Positions 11,905-23,047 of a stretch of DNA of 64,000 bases are shown here, one piece after another. Position 1 is the stretch's first letter; every line of letters begins with the position of its first letter. The notes below the pieces were generated by a model. That model was given only the letters and a program-made list of their open reading frames with translations. It had not been told where the DNA came from and did not search any database. The stretch is from Sebastes aleutianus (taxonomy: Eukaryota > Chordata > Actinopteri > Perciformes > Sebastidae). The translations under genes were made by a program, and so were the position numbers. Location: assembly GCA_916700875.1 (NCBI GenBank), contig CAKAKS010000066.1, positions 3,141,742-3,205,741 on the forward strand. Direction: 5' to 3'.

Positions 11905-12492
11905 TAGGGCTGTCAACGTTGACGCGATAATAACGCAAATTCGTTTTAACGCCACTAATTTCTTTAACGCATTAACGCAACTTGTAAAGCTAGAGTGAAG
12001 ATACTGGTATCGTATGAAACTAGAAAACCTAATGAATCCATCGGTACCAACCATGTCAGACTAGCTTGTTGAGAAGGAGGTTAAATAACGCTCCAAACTT
12101 GTGCTACATTTTGGTGAGGAAAAACTGTCATGTCCATTTTCAAAGGGGTCCCTTGACCTCTGACCTCCAGATCAGTGAATGTAAATGGGTTCTATGGGTA
12201 CCCACGAGTCTCCCCTTTACAGACATGCCCACTTTATGATAATCACATGCAGTTTGGGGCAAGTCATAGTCAAGTCAGCACACTGACACACTGACAGCTG
12301 TTGTTGCCTGTTGGGCTGCAGTTTGCCATGTTATGATTTGAGCATATTGTTTTATGCTAAATGCAGTACCTGTGAGGGTTTCTGGACAATATCTGTCATT
12401 GTTTTGTGTTGTTAATCTCCCTTTAAGGTACATTTTCAACAGATAAAAAATGTGCGATTAATTTGCGATTAATTAATCGATTGACAGCCCTA
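11905..12492 (+). mobile_element. Family A hAT-type MITE, both termini present
   Basis: Starts TAGGGCTGTCAA and ends TTGACAGCCCTA, giving perfect 12 bp terminal inverted repeats. The 5' part is rich in TTAACGC motifs. At 588 bp it is shorter than the copies of 682-703 bp because about 100 bases near the right end are missing: GTTAAT joins directly to CTCCCTTTAAGG. No exact target-site duplication is visible. No transposase is encoded. Confidence 0.9.
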
Positions 12493-12870
12493 ATAGAAAT
12501 GAAAAATATAAAAAGTGCAAAATATGTTATAAAATCTGCCAATGTGAAGATGAAGTGAAGTAAAATATCAAAATTAAATAATAAAACATATCTGTTCGCC
12601 TCTAAGCAGTGCGTCTCCCTATCATCTTGCCTAACAGCACTCAGAGGTCAAAGGCCACATACCAGTGACCTTGACAGGAGGAGGGAGAACAGATAGGGGA
12701 CACGTTTTGCTGCTGCTGAGTTGAAGGAGGTGTCTAATTGGCTAATTAATGTTGTGGCTGTTACTGTGTTTCCCCCTCCGGACCCCTGCAGGTCAGCAGC
12801 TCACAGCAGGAACCACAGCTTGAAGGATGTTGCTAACTTATTACATCACACACCCTCACAATGAATGCCA
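12493..12870. other. Unclassified non-coding DNA
   Basis: No gene or repeat copy recognised. Confidence 0.5.
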
Positions 12871-12879
12871 CTGTTACTC

Positions 12880-13017
12880 ATGGCTATTTTAAATGAGATT
12901 TCTTTCTTTGGGGGCATTTTTGCAGGAAATGAGGGACGCGAGAGGGACGACATGCAACAAAGGTCACCAGCCAGGCTAAACTTGGACGTCCTGATGGTCG
13001 GTGTCTTAGACCCAAAC
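12880..13017 (-). mobile_element. tRNA-derived SINE remnant
   Basis: On the reverse strand the sequence contains GACCTTTGTTGCATGTCGTC, then CCTCATTTCCTG, then AAAAATGCCCCCAAAGAAAG. This order matches a widespread fish SINE whose tRNA-like head is followed by GTTGCATGTC and a CAAAAATGCCCCAAA tail. The tRNA-like head is badly degraded and part of the tail is deleted. The identification rests on remembered family structure. Confidence 0.65.
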
Positions 13018-13151
13018 TTTTTCAAAATGAGCATCCCTAATGTTAGGGTGGAAAATCACCTGTGTTTATTGCACTTCCTTATCAATAAATATCGTTTACA
13101 TGCAACTGTATTATATTGCGCAGTGTATTGTGTTATCACGCTTATCTTAGA

Positions 13152-13322
13152 GTGACGGGGCGGCCACATAGTCGGCGCTCCAAGCAGTCAGGGGTTCGAT
13201 GCCTTGCTCAAAGGGCAGGAGGTGAACTGGCAACTCTCCAGCTACCAGTCCTCACTCTGTAACGTGGTCCATGCAGGACTTGAATTGAAGCCAAGTCCCA
13301 AAGACTGAGCTACTGCTGCCCC
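13152..13322 (-). mobile_element. tRNA-derived SINE, 5' portion
   Basis: Read on the reverse strand it begins GGGGCAGCAGTAGCTCAGTC, where TAGCTCAGT is a pol III A box. ATTCAAGTCC follows as a B-box-like site; the spacing between the boxes is shortened by a deletion. The body then has GGACTGGTAGCTGGAGAG, CAGTTCACCTCC and TGAGCAAGGCATCGAACCCC. This matches a common percomorph SINE. The variable tail is missing or unrecognised. It is not a functional tRNA gene. Confidence 0.8.
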
Positions 13323-14192
13323 AAACAGGTAAAAACAAGTACGTTAGCAGTAGGACTTCTTTAAAATCAGCTTTACTAGTAATGACGACTGTCTGTTGAC
13401 ATATTTGTTGGCTTGCTGATTTGCTGCACTTCAGTCGAGGTTGCTCATCTTTACGGAGCCAGAACCAACTTACTTTTGTTGGTTTTTTGGTCTTCATACA
13501 TCTTTCCTGTCATCATTTGTTGAGACACATTAGAGTTATAAAACTAATTTGGTTTTACTGTGTAATAAAATAACGGCATTAACCTAATCTATGGTATTAA
13601 CAAAGGACACATGAAGGAGAATTTGCACTGCGCCTGACACTGTATGCTTTTGAAGCTCTATTAGGTGTCAAGTTTTGGAGAACAGTAGAAGGAGACTCTT
13701 GTGAAAGTCGTGCACACACACTTCATCCAGCCTGACTAATGTAAAGCCTCCATGATGCACAAATGACCCCGGCGGCTCTGAACTGTCATCAATCCAATTA
13801 ATAGGAGATGGCTCCGAATCCATTACAGCAAATATAGTACAAACATTATTATATTAACCTCCAAATCTCGTCTAATTCTATCAACATAATTAATTTAATC
13901 CATTTGCAAAGTGCCGGTTTTATGAATAATTAATATCAACACTTAAATATTAAATATTCATATTTGTTCATGTATCTCAATTGTGTTGGAGCGCCGCTGC
14001 TCTCAGTCAGCTGTGGATGTGTGTGTGAATGCGTACAAGACTGACCTCCCTAAAAACACTGACAGCATCAGTCATTTCAGCAAATGACTAAAAACGTCAA
14101 ACAGTATGTTTAAGTAGAAGTGACAAAATCCTCGGGAGGCCGCAGGATTACAGTACGATGTCCGTTGGGAGCAGAAGAGGAAATAGTGTAAC
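13323..14192. other. AT-rich non-coding DNA
   Basis: No gene is supported. The stretch 13780-13980 has several TAAT/ATTA cores and could be regulatory, but it is close to background AT-rich sequence. Confidence 0.45.
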
Positions 14193-14451
14193 TAGGGCTG
14201 TCAAAGTTAACAAGATAAGTTAATGCAAATTTGTTTTAACGCCACTAATTTCTTTAGCGCAACTTGCGATTTGTAGGTTGTAGCGGCTCAGTTCTTAAGC
14301 TAGAGTGAAGATACCGGTATCATATGAAACTAGAAAACCTAATGAATCCATTGATACCAACCATGTCATACTAGCTTGTCATGAAAGAGGCTAACTAACG
14401 CTCCAAAGTTACACTACATTTTGGTGAGGAAAAACTGTCATGTCCATTTTC
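14193..14451 (+). mobile_element. Family A hAT-type MITE, 3'-truncated
   Basis: Starts TAGGGCTGTCAAAGTTAACA and follows the 11905 copy through AAAACTGTCATGTCCATTTT, then stops abruptly at unrelated DNA. About 260 of roughly 690 bases remain; the right terminus is lost. Confidence 0.85.
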
Positions 14452-14841
14452 TTAAGGCCACCGGTGTCATTAACAACAAGATTTTCTGAAAATTCCACAT
14501 AGTACCTTTAAATATAATGTTCCTAAAGGTTGAAAATAAATCTGGAAAAAAATGGATTTTGTCATAACATGATAATATATTAATTTACATAGACATGAGA
14601 TGTAAAAATCCCAGTTTATTGCTGATGTGGTGCTAAAAAAATATGTTTGAAAAATGTGTTTTCAAATGTACCAACATCAGTGACATGTTTTTGACATGAC
14701 ATGAGTGAAAATCAGAAAATATTGGCAGTAACTTTGATGCAAAAACATTCATACAGAAACTATCGAAAGCCATTTTCAGTCGATCTCTGGTGTGTTTGCA
14801 TGTCAGACTGACTTCCATGGACTCACAGTCGGGTTCACCAA
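14452..14841. other. Unclassified non-coding DNA
   Basis: AT-rich sequence with no gene or repeat match. Confidence 0.5.
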
Positions 14842-15019
14842 CTCTCTCTCTCCCCTCCCCTCATCCCCCCTCCATCTCTCTCTCTCTCTCCCGTCATCCC
14901 CCCTCCATCTCCATCTCTCTCTCTCTCTCTCTCTCCCCTCATCCTCCCCCTCCATCTCTCTCTCTCTCTCTCCCCTCATCCCCCCTCCATCTCCATCTCT
15001 CTATCTCTCTCTCTCTCTC
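14842..15019. repeat. CT-rich minisatellite
   Basis: Four imperfect units of about 35-45 bases. Each has TCATCCCCCCTCCATCT (or TCATCCTCCCCC) followed by a CT run. The starts of the C-runs are near 14861, 14895, 14940 and 14977. Extreme strand asymmetry gives long Ser/Pro/Leu frames that are not genes. Confidence 0.9.
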
Positions 15020-15113
15020 ACCTCCTGGGTCGTGGCCATATATCTCCCCTGTTCTCTCGCCCGATGCCCAACACTCAGCAACTCTTGGCGAGGCATCATT
15101 AGGTATAATGTAC

Positions 15114-15116
<3 letters not shown>

Positions 15117-15159
<43 letters not shown>
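15117..15159. repeat. (CT)n microsatellite
   Basis: About 21 uninterrupted CT units. Confidence 0.97.
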
Positions 15160-15161
<2 letters not shown>

Positions 15162-17064
15162 GGATATTTTGGAGTGGGGTGCTCGAGCTGACCTTACTGA
15201 AGGGCTCAGACAGCGCTGCCAACTCTGTCCGTCTCTCTCTCTCCCCTCTCCATTTATACCCCCCAAACACACCAAACACACTCCTCCCATCTCCACCAGT
15301 GTTTGGTGGGCAGACATGGCAACACAGTGATTTACTACTGAAAGCAAAGTTACAGCTACCAATCAAAACTATGTTGTAACTCTTGTTATTGCCTTCATTA
15401 AGAGCCAGCTTGAAGTTGAACTACCAAAAGGCCGATCAGCTGCTTGATTTGTTTTTAATATACAATAGTATTCTGTTGTCAAACTAAAGCCTCTTTCCCA
15501 CCGGACAAAAGAAAACACTAACATCTGGCTTTTGTCTTCAATGGGAAAGCTTACAATCAGCATTCATTCCAACTCTGCAGTAGTCACAGGTATTTATTGG
15601 AGGGAAACATGACGACCGGGTGAACGCGCTAATATCCGTTCCTTTTCCGGCATTACCTATGTCATCTCAGCTACAAATTCATCCATCTACGTCCGAGCAG
15701 CGCTCGAACATCGTTCCAAATTCATCACCTAGTTTGAAGAGAGACTACTGTAGGTAGTTGTTGGCTAGTTAGAACTTGGTGAACTAGCAGCTTCACAAAG
15801 CCAGTCTAAACTTAAAGCAGCATTAATTGATTGGTTTGGCCACTTGTGCTACACCCATTGATGACACCCTAACCCAGTGGTGCCTGGTTCTGGAGAGCCA
15901 ATCCACACCCAGTTAGCTGGATCAGTGGTGTTCAGCCAATCTAGAGGCCGGGGCCACTGCTGTAACCAAATCTGGATTTGGTTACGGCGTCCTAAAACTC
16001 AACCAGTATTGAGCAAAGAGAGCTTCCTTCTGTGTTACCTCCACCTTTATACTACACGTATCTTTAATCTTTAAGTTTAACTCAAACTTATGGATCCAGA
16101 GGAGCTTTCTGAGTTACTTTTCTATGGAAGATCAAAGAAGTCAAACAACAGCACCGATGAACAGTGTCTCCCTAATACTTTTAAACTCAAAGTAACAGAA
16201 GAAGAAAGGATAATCCCCAACTGCACTACCTTATAATCACTTTTTCCACTAGAATTAGCGCGTATATGTATTATAAATGCGGGAAACTCGAGTCGAGTGC
16301 TTTCTATTTATTTTTTTTTCTTCTAGTGTGTCACGTTCGATGTCACAGACACGCCGGAAAACAGGGTTAGTAAACAGCAGAACGCAGCATAGAGGTCAGT
16401 GCAAATCTTACGGTGGTTACTCCTTTTTTATACCTGTTATTTACTGTAGGTATATAAACTAACTAGGTGCCGTGCTAACCTTGAACACTATATGGTAATG
16501 AATAAGCATGAAAACGTAATCTTTCTGACTATATTATATCTACCTTTTGCCTGTCAATGGTCAATTAGTTCAGTTGTTTAGTTCTTTGTCTCCAAACATT
16601 TGAGTTTAACAGAAACAATGAGATTATTTCTGTCTCCTCAGCAGTTTTGCTTCTGAAAAAAATAAAAGTCCGACCTATTAAAAGTTTGCGGTGTTGCTTG
16701 ATAGGACGGTTTTATTCTCACATAAATATTTGCAGAGTTGATTTATTCCCGAGGCTCTTACAAATAAACAAATACCCTCTACCCGACACTCGCCACCCCG
16801 CCACGTCCAGTGACAGAAGCAGGTGCTGGGTCCAGGTGGGCCTGCCAACACACGAGGCTGGCACGGACCAGCGGGGGGTCCAACCAGGACTGATCTCAGA
16901 CCTCCAACACTGCAAAACCTGTTGCCAAATTCCCCCACAACACACAAAACACATATACTGACTGAGTGCTTTAAAAGGCAAACTGGGAGGGTGTGTGCGT
17001 GTGTGGATGAGCTGATGGTGAAATGATAAACTAGAGGGACAAATTAGCCCCAAGTTTGATTCTG

Positions 17065-17067
<3 letters not shown>
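15160..17067. other. Unclassified non-coding DNA
   Basis: No exon, RNA gene or internally repeated element could be supported. Stretches near 15480-15800 and 15870-16000 have the feel of degraded dispersed repeats (for example CCTGGTTCTGGAGAGCCAAT) but have no second copy here. The frame near 16650-16960 has no recognisable domain. Confidence 0.4.

Positions 17068-17108
<41 letters not shown>
17068..17108. repeat. (GT)n microsatellite
   Basis: About 20 GT units. Confidence 0.97.
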
Positions 17109-17111
<3 letters not shown>

Positions 17112-17529
17112 CGAAGCTGATGAACCCTGCCTGGAAGACGATCATTAGTGAGTCAAATACCAGCACAAATGGCCGCCCGCGATAATGGCTGACATTCATC
17201 TATGTCTGAGTCTTGTCCAACTCGCCGCTTAACGCTCACACAACGAGGGAGCTGAAGTCTGACGAGGGAAAAAAAAACTTTGTGGAGGAAAGAGTCCAAA
17301 CTCGTCTCCAAGTAGGAACCTCAGTTTATATATTTACATCGTGAGCTGCAGTTAAAGGGAGAGGACTTACCTCAGATTGACCCTAAATGACATTACAATG
17401 GAACAACGGTTGAGCTGTAACATCCTGAAAATAGATTTAACTAAATCTTCCTCTCCCTGTAGAAGAATCATGTATGATGAAGTAGTGCAAAGGAAGGAAA
17501 TAAAAGCTTGTTGCGTAACATTTTAACAC
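17109..17529. other. Unique non-coding DNA
   Basis: No gene or repeat seen. The first 130 bases look unique and could belong to a regulatory block. Confidence 0.4.
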
Positions 17530-17740
17530 TCACCCACTTTGGTGTGATCAATCAGGCGCCCGTGCACAGTCCATCCCTCTGCCCCCCCATCTGTTATTGC
17601 AAGTGCTGTCCATATAACAGGCGCCTGTCAATTTCGCCTGCTTTTTATTGACTCATCCTCTGAGCCACGGAGGGGTTTCGATCACAATTATCATTTTTTA
17701 TGAATACATTTTCATGAATATATTAGCGTCCTCCTCCCCA
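17530..17740. promoter_or_regulatory. Candidate conserved non-coding element
   Basis: Compact unique block with a perfect 12 bp palindrome ACAGGCGCCTGT, followed by CAATTTCGCCTG and TTTTTATTGA, a caudal/Hox-like site. A second AGGCGCC occurs near 17554, and GATCAATCA and ATGAATA cores are present. Composition and motif density fit a developmental enhancer. Conservation is untested. Confidence 0.3.
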
Positions 17741-18169
17741 CCAGCACCGCCGCCGCCACCCACCACCACACATACACATACACATTTGGTGGAGTGTTGT
17801 TTTCTCACAGTTAATCAGTGGCCAGATAAATCAGAGGCCATATTTGCAGTCCATCTGCTGGGAAGGTGCAGTGGGCTCCAGACGCCATTCAAACATGCTG
17901 GACAATAACAGGAAGTGGAAAGACAGCACGCAGACGTTGCAGGCATCACACTTCACTGTTCACTATGTTCTGGCGATACAGATGTCAGGCCGAGAGGACA
18001 GAACACAAAGAACTTTTTTTGGTTCTGCATCTTGCAACTTGTTGGTAGTTTTGATTGGATTTCTTACCAGTTAATACTTCTACATCCTGACATCTTGTAC
18101 ATCCCAAACTTCCTCCTCGCTCACTGCTGATGTTTAAAGTGAGACTGTAACTTCAACACATTCTCCCGA
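17741..18169. other. Unclassified non-coding DNA
   Basis: Nothing gene-like apart from short composition-driven frames; short CACA run near 17770. Confidence 0.5.
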
Positions 18170-18565
18170 CTCGTCAAATACCGCCGTTTGGTCAGTGCCC
18201 CTCGGCATCGGAGACCGACGCATGGCACCCTCTTACGTTACTTTTGAACGGACCGGGGACGGCGTGTCAATATACACTCGTTACATGCATAGTGTCCTTT
18301 CAAAATAAACTTTTGTTTTCACAGGAAGTTAGGTTCAGGCATCACAACCACTTAGTTTGGGTTAGGAAACGGTCGTGGTTGATGTTAACTTCACTGACTA
18401 GCGACTCACGAGACTGATGATACCGACAAGTCATGTGACTAAAGACTGACGTGACAAAATAAGTCAGCGTTACTTTTAGTTTCACACGGGACACGAACAG
18501 CGTCTCCTGGTTGAAAGTCTTGCGTTTATTTGACCTATGCACCTCCCCTCCCTCCCGCCCTTACT
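18170..18565 (-). mobile_element. Family R dispersed repeat, reverse copy
   Basis: On the reverse strand it gives GGGAGGGGAGGTGCATAGGT, AGACTTTCAACCAGGAGACG, CTGTTCGTGTCCCGTGTGAA and then ACTTCCTGTGAAAAC and AGTTTATTTTGAAA. The same series occurs on the plus strand at 43375-43680. Ends approximate. Confidence 0.7.
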
Positions 18566-18583
18566 GGATTCTTACGCTAGTAA

Positions 18584-19245
18584 ACCTGCAGTATGCAGTA
18601 TATATTTTTGGCATCATTGGGCAAAAATTTCTATAATAACCTTTCAGCATATTGTAATTCAAGTGTTCTGAGAGATAACTAGACTTCTGCTCCTCCTCAT
18701 GGCTCTGTTTACAGGCTTTCGAAAATCTAGCCCGTGACGGGAGACTTTGACCAATCACAGGTCATTTCATTGAGAGAGCGTTCCTATTGGCTGTGCTCCG
18801 GTCATGTGACTACTTGGCGTTCCTTCAACAGATTTCACAATGGCTGCCGGGTCACAAACGTTCTCATGTTACAGCTAAACCGTGCACTACGAGATGATTC
18901 TGAGAACATCTGAGGAGAGAAATAGACATTAACATAACAGAATATTGATTCATATTTGATCAGCGCTGCCTAGTTTGACTGTTTGGTTGGAGTTCGCGAG
19001 TGATTGACAGCCGGCTCTCATAGACGGCAGCTGGACAGCAGACCTCAGATCAGCTTTGACTGCTTGTTTTCCTCCGGTCTGTGAAATCTTGCAGATGCCG
19101 TTAGGAGCACCGAAAGACACAGAGGACCATGATTTTTTTCAGGTTACCTGTACTAATGTCACGATATAGTGACCATTTCATTAAAAAAAAATGTTTTAAG
19201 CATATTTGCTTCAATCAATATTCTCAAAACCTCAAATTCTCTTTC
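18584..19245 (+). mobile_element. Family D dispersed repeat
   Basis: Contains AATCTAGCCCGTGACGGGAG, GACCAATCACAGGTCATTTC and near its 3' end GTGAAATCTTGCAGATGCCG followed by TTAGGAGCAC and GATATAGTGACCATTT. The 3' part recurs at 21560-21690, which shows it is dispersed. The 5' part resembles a repeat I know from percomorph genomes. No coding capacity. Confidence 0.65.
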
Positions 19246-19261
19246 AGATGAAAAGCAACTC

Positions 19262-19840
19262 ATGTAACCAGCCCATTCTCATTCCCATGGCGTAAATTAC
19301 TGACGCTTTGTCACAAGGGAACCTTAAGCATTTGTATGCAGTGCACCAGGCTTTCAATTAACTAGAATGTAAACCCATCCGTGTTGATATTAAACGCTCA
19401 GAGAAAACGACTGTGGTTACGTAGTTTAAAGAGCGAAAAGACACACACGGGATGGGCGGGAGGGGAGGTGGATGGGTCCAACAAACACAGGGCTTTCATC
19501 CAGGGGACCGCTGTTTGTGTCCCGTGTGTTAAGTTTCACTTTTATGTTACAATCAGCTGTCCGTTCGCTTCCCGTGTTCCCAACGTTAAGTCTTGTTGAA
19601 GCATCTCGAGATAACTTCTGTTATGATTTCATGCTATTTAAAAATAATCTGAATTGAATCAGGTTTCATTTTCACTTTACAAACGTAGTTACTTTAAGCC
19701 CAAGTTAAGTTTTTTTGCTAAACCTAACAAAGTGGTTTTGTTTGAATTCACCTAATGCACATGTTTACTGCGACCGTAAACTGACGTTATTGGTCAAAAA
19801 TACAAAAAAAAACATCTAGTAGCAGAAATCCGAAAGTTGC
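19262..19840 (+). mobile_element. Family R dispersed repeat, long copy
   Basis: Includes CATTCTCATTCCCATGGCGT, then GTAAACCCATCCGTGTTGAT, GGTGGATGGGTCCAACAAAC, GACCGCTGTTTGTGTCCCGT and CTAAACCTAACAAAGTGGTT. This is the most complete copy of the family in the window and shares long stretches with 9753, 43375 and 56140. Confidence 0.75.
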
Positions 19841-20089
19841 ACAGCTGCTTGTCCACCAAATTTCCGATTATTTAGATGTTTTCCATTTACAGACGTTCAC
19901 TGTATTTATATATATTTTGCTAACAGACAAACATGACTTCTTTCCAACCTAATTCAGATGTATGAGAAGATGCCTTAGAGGGAAAAATTAGAAAAGAGTA
20001 GAACAATTAAACAACCGGGGAGTCGAGGACAGGGCATCGTTGCTTAAAATCAAAAAGAGCAACTCCACCGGTGAGTCTCTGAAACTCTG

Positions 20090-20300
20090 AATAAAGACCC
20101 AAACGGTAGCCGGGTGCTTTGTTATTCCAGATGGCTTTATGGGTCATGAAAGAGTGATTCACGCGTCACTTTAAAAGTGCTCGTCGCCGGCCTGCCGTCT
20201 AACCGCTCCTCTCCTTAAAAAGCGGGAAGCACCCCATCAATTATTTGCTAAGCAGCCATACTGAAGATCTCACTTTGAACAGTGTGTGGGGACGGCAGCC
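20090..20300. promoter_or_regulatory. Candidate conserved non-coding element
   Basis: Unique balanced sequence with GGCTTTATGGGTC, TCACGCGTCAC, CATCAATTATTTGC and CAGCCATA motifs, directly next to a GT microsatellite. No reading frame of note. Candidate by texture only. Confidence 0.25.
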
Positions 20301-20391
20301 CTGTCAGCGTGATGATAGATGCACTGGAGGCTCACGCTGCCCCAGCACGCCTCTCTGAGGGTCGGCAGCTGCACAAAGCCGGAGCTGTCTC

Positions 20392-20422
<31 letters not shown>

Positions 20423-20432
20423 GTGTGTGTGT
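20392..20432. repeat. (GT)n microsatellite
   Basis: GT run of about 20 units with one GC interruption, followed at 20441-20600 by many short CA runs on the same strand, so GT and CA tracts face each other as a loose inverted repeat. Confidence 0.95.
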
Positions 20433-20735
20433 AGAAAAGCAACACACATACACAGAAACACACACACATAGCCATGCATGCCCTCAAACTCCCAGGGATG
20501 CGTGCACAAACACACCTGCACATATGCAAACCCACATTAGCATAAACACCTTGTCTTATTCACACATACTGACACACACAGAATACACACACACATGCAG
20601 GAATACTAATAACAAGCAGGGGAACTAAGTACAACGTGAGCAATTTTGCAGTACTTGTACTTTATTTGAGTATGTTCATTCTATACTTTATACACCTACT
20701 CCCTTAAACTTGTAATCTTTATCAATAAAATGTAT

Positions 20736-21438
20736 TGCTGTCAAAGTTAGCACGATAATAACGCATTAACGCAAATCGTTTTAATGCCACTAATTTCTTT
20801 AACAAATTAACGGAACTTGCAATTTTTAGGTTGTAGGGGGCTCAGTTTTGAAGCTAGAGTGAAGATACTGACATCATATGAAACTAGAAATACTAGTCAT
20901 ACTAGTTTGTAGTGAAGGAGGTTAAATAACGCTCTAAACTTACGCTAAATTTTGGTGAGGAAAAACTGTCATGTCCATTTTCAAAGGGGCCCCTTGACCT
21001 CTGACCTCCAGATATGTGAATGTAAATGGGTTCTATGGGTACCCACGAGTCTCCCCTTTACAGACATGCCCACTTTATGATAATCACATGCAGTTTGGGG
21101 CAAGTCATAGTCAAGTCAGCACACTGACACACTGACAGCTGTTGTTGCCTGTTGGGCTGCAGTTTGTCATGTTATGATTGGAGCATATTGTTTTATGCTA
21201 AACGCAGTACCTGTGAGGGTTTCTGGACAATATCTGTCATTGTTTTGCGAGGTTAATTGATTTCCAGTAATAAATATATACATACATTTGCATAAAGCAG
21301 CATATTTGTCCACTCCCATGTTGATAAGAGTATTAAATACTTGACAAATCTCCCTTTAAGGTACATTTTGAACAGATAAAAAATGTGATTAATTTGCGAT
21401 TAATCGCGATAAACTATTTTAAACGATTGACAGCCCTA
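20736..21438 (+). mobile_element. Family A hAT-type MITE, near full length
   Basis: About 703 bp. The right end CGATTGACAGCCCTA is intact; the left end is slightly eroded (TTGCTGTCAAAG). It keeps the segment missing from the 11905 copy (ATTTGCATAAAGCAGCATAT through AAATACTTGACAAATC). No transposase. Confidence 0.9.
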
Positions 21439-21559
21439 ATTAATTGTTGCTTTTAAATTTCGCTTTCACTTTTCCTACGCAGTAGGCGTAGTAGGCCCCT
21501 AATGACCCACATCTATGGTGCTTATAGCAACCGATAATGCCTATTTAATGGCCTGATAA

Positions 21560-21690
21560 CGGTCATATCGGGCGTCGTGAAATCGTGCAAATGCTTTTAG
21601 GAGCACTAGGAGGAGGCAGAATATAGTGACAGTTTTATAAAAAATGACTTTTTATCATATTTTCTTAAAGTTCCCGACTGCAGCTTTGAG
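21560..21690 (+). mobile_element. Family D fragment
   Basis: CGTGAAATCGTGCAAATGC, TTTAGGAGCAC and ATATAGTGACAGTTTTAT align to the 3' part of the copy at 18584-19245. Confidence 0.6.
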
Positions 21691-21984
21691 TAAACCTTTG
21701 AGTACTTTGAAAGTAGTGTGGTATTATTATTGTTACTTAAGTAAATGATTTGAATACTTCTTCCACTACTGCTAAAAAAGATATGAAGCATGCACACACA
21801 CACAACTGTAGGAAGAGCCACAAAGACACATGAATGCATGAAGACAAAGTTTACACAGCACAATAAGTTCATTAAAGAAACAGCAAACAACAGAAAACAG
21901 AACCAGAAGAGCATCACAATGTTTGGGTTTGATTTGTAAATCATCTTAACTCCACACAGCTGCAGACCCAGCAGAGCCGGGGCC

Positions 21985-22125
21985 ACTAATTACACCGTTT
22001 GCCACTTTAATGCCCGACGTAGCCATCGAGGATTCAATTGGGTCTGCGGAGAATTAATAGAGCATTAATCAACATGCGCTAATTAGCTAATAACGTGTTA
22101 ATTAAATCAGGTATTTAAAGTTCTG
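21985..22125. promoter_or_regulatory. Candidate enhancer with clustered TAAT cores
   Basis: Within 60 bases (22051-22110) there are several homeodomain-type cores: GAATTAATAG, GCATTAATC, GCTAATTAGC, TAATAACG and GTTAATTAAAT. The palindromic TAATTA occurs twice. The flanks are unique and non-repetitive, and no microsatellite explains the AT-richness. This is the densest non-simple cluster of such sites that I noticed. Confidence 0.4.
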
Positions 22126-22389
22126 AGATGTGTAATGCTTATTCTACCGTACACGTGTCATTTACTGTAGAGAGGGGGAGAGAAAGAGAGAGTCTGTCTG
22201 TACATGCATGTTGTAGCGAGGACGACGGTGAGTCAATACACATGTCACGGTGTCGGTTAAATCCGACCCTCATCGCTCCATTGGGGTTTCCCTCTTTGCA
22301 CTATTGTTATTCCCCTCCACCCGACCCCTGACCCCGCCCAACCCGACCCCCTTAACAAGTCTTCTTCTCCCTCGTGATCAGCTGTGACA

Positions 22390-22850
22390 AATTTACACAC
22401 AAATAATCGGATCAATGTCGCCGTTTAGGCTGCCATACGCCGCGCGCTCAGCTGACGTTCATAGATTCTGCTGAGCGGGATAGAGAATGGCAGAAAGCCG
22501 ATAGCCGGGCTCGTCTTTGAGGTCCAGATCAGTGAATTACTCTGATGGTGTGGAGCCCGTCCCCCGGCTGCTCTTAATGTGAAATCAATACGGCCTCGTC
22601 CACTCACCGGTGTAAAACGCTTGACCTGAGGATTGACTTTTTTGTTTTTTCTCCCCTCTCTTTGTCTTCTAAGGAACGGGTCCGTAAGTTTGAGGACAGC
22701 TTTTATTTTTGCAGCGATACACATACTGCTGAGGCTGCATGTTCCTGTTATATCAGGCGCTGTAGGGATCTCTGGGATCAACCTCACTCCAACATTACAG
22801 CCCACACTATTACCTGACTTTCACCTCGAAAACAGCATACCAACAGCTCA
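22390..22850. promoter_or_regulatory. Candidate conserved non-coding element
   Basis: Unique sequence of mixed composition with AAATAATCGGATCAAT, GCGCGCTCAGCTGACG (E-box CAGCTG) and GTGAATTACTCTGATGG motifs. A frame stays open on the reverse strand for 126 codons but has no domain. Candidate only. Confidence 0.25.
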
Positions 22851-23047
22851 TACCTAAGCGCAATAAAAGTCTATTTGTAAGGTGCTTATACATTTAATGG
22901 TGGACATCCAGAGGCACGCTAATATTACCTGAGGCCCCGGGGCTACAGACGTTATAGAGGCCCCTACCCAACTTTAAGTCAGAACGCCCCCGTCAATGGA
23001 CAGTGATACATATTATATCCTGATCAGTAAACAGAATATGAAATTTA

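Larger units (their letters stand above)
20617..21771. mobile_element. CAGTGG...GAAGAAGTA MITE, split by later insertions
   Basis: The left end CAGGGGAACTAAGTACAACG and the right end CTTAAGTAAATGATTTGAAT then ACTTCTTCCACTACTG match the MITE at 4760-5579. Between them lie a full family A element (20736-21438) and a family D fragment (21560-21690). The MITE is therefore older than the insertions it hosts. Confidence 0.7.

Noticed and set aside
13152..13322. tRNA gene on the reverse strand
   Set aside because: Only the A box is intact and the B-box spacing is deleted; the body is SINE-like, so it is a retroposon remnant.
14792..15379. Forward open frame of 195 codons
   Set aside because: Made almost wholly of CT repeats, giving Ser/Leu/Pro runs; no domain, and other frames over the same tract are open too.
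20392..20600. Long hairpin formed by GT and CA tracts
   Set aside because: The CA side is broken into short runs by other bases; pairing would be patchy and is expected for any GT next to CA.
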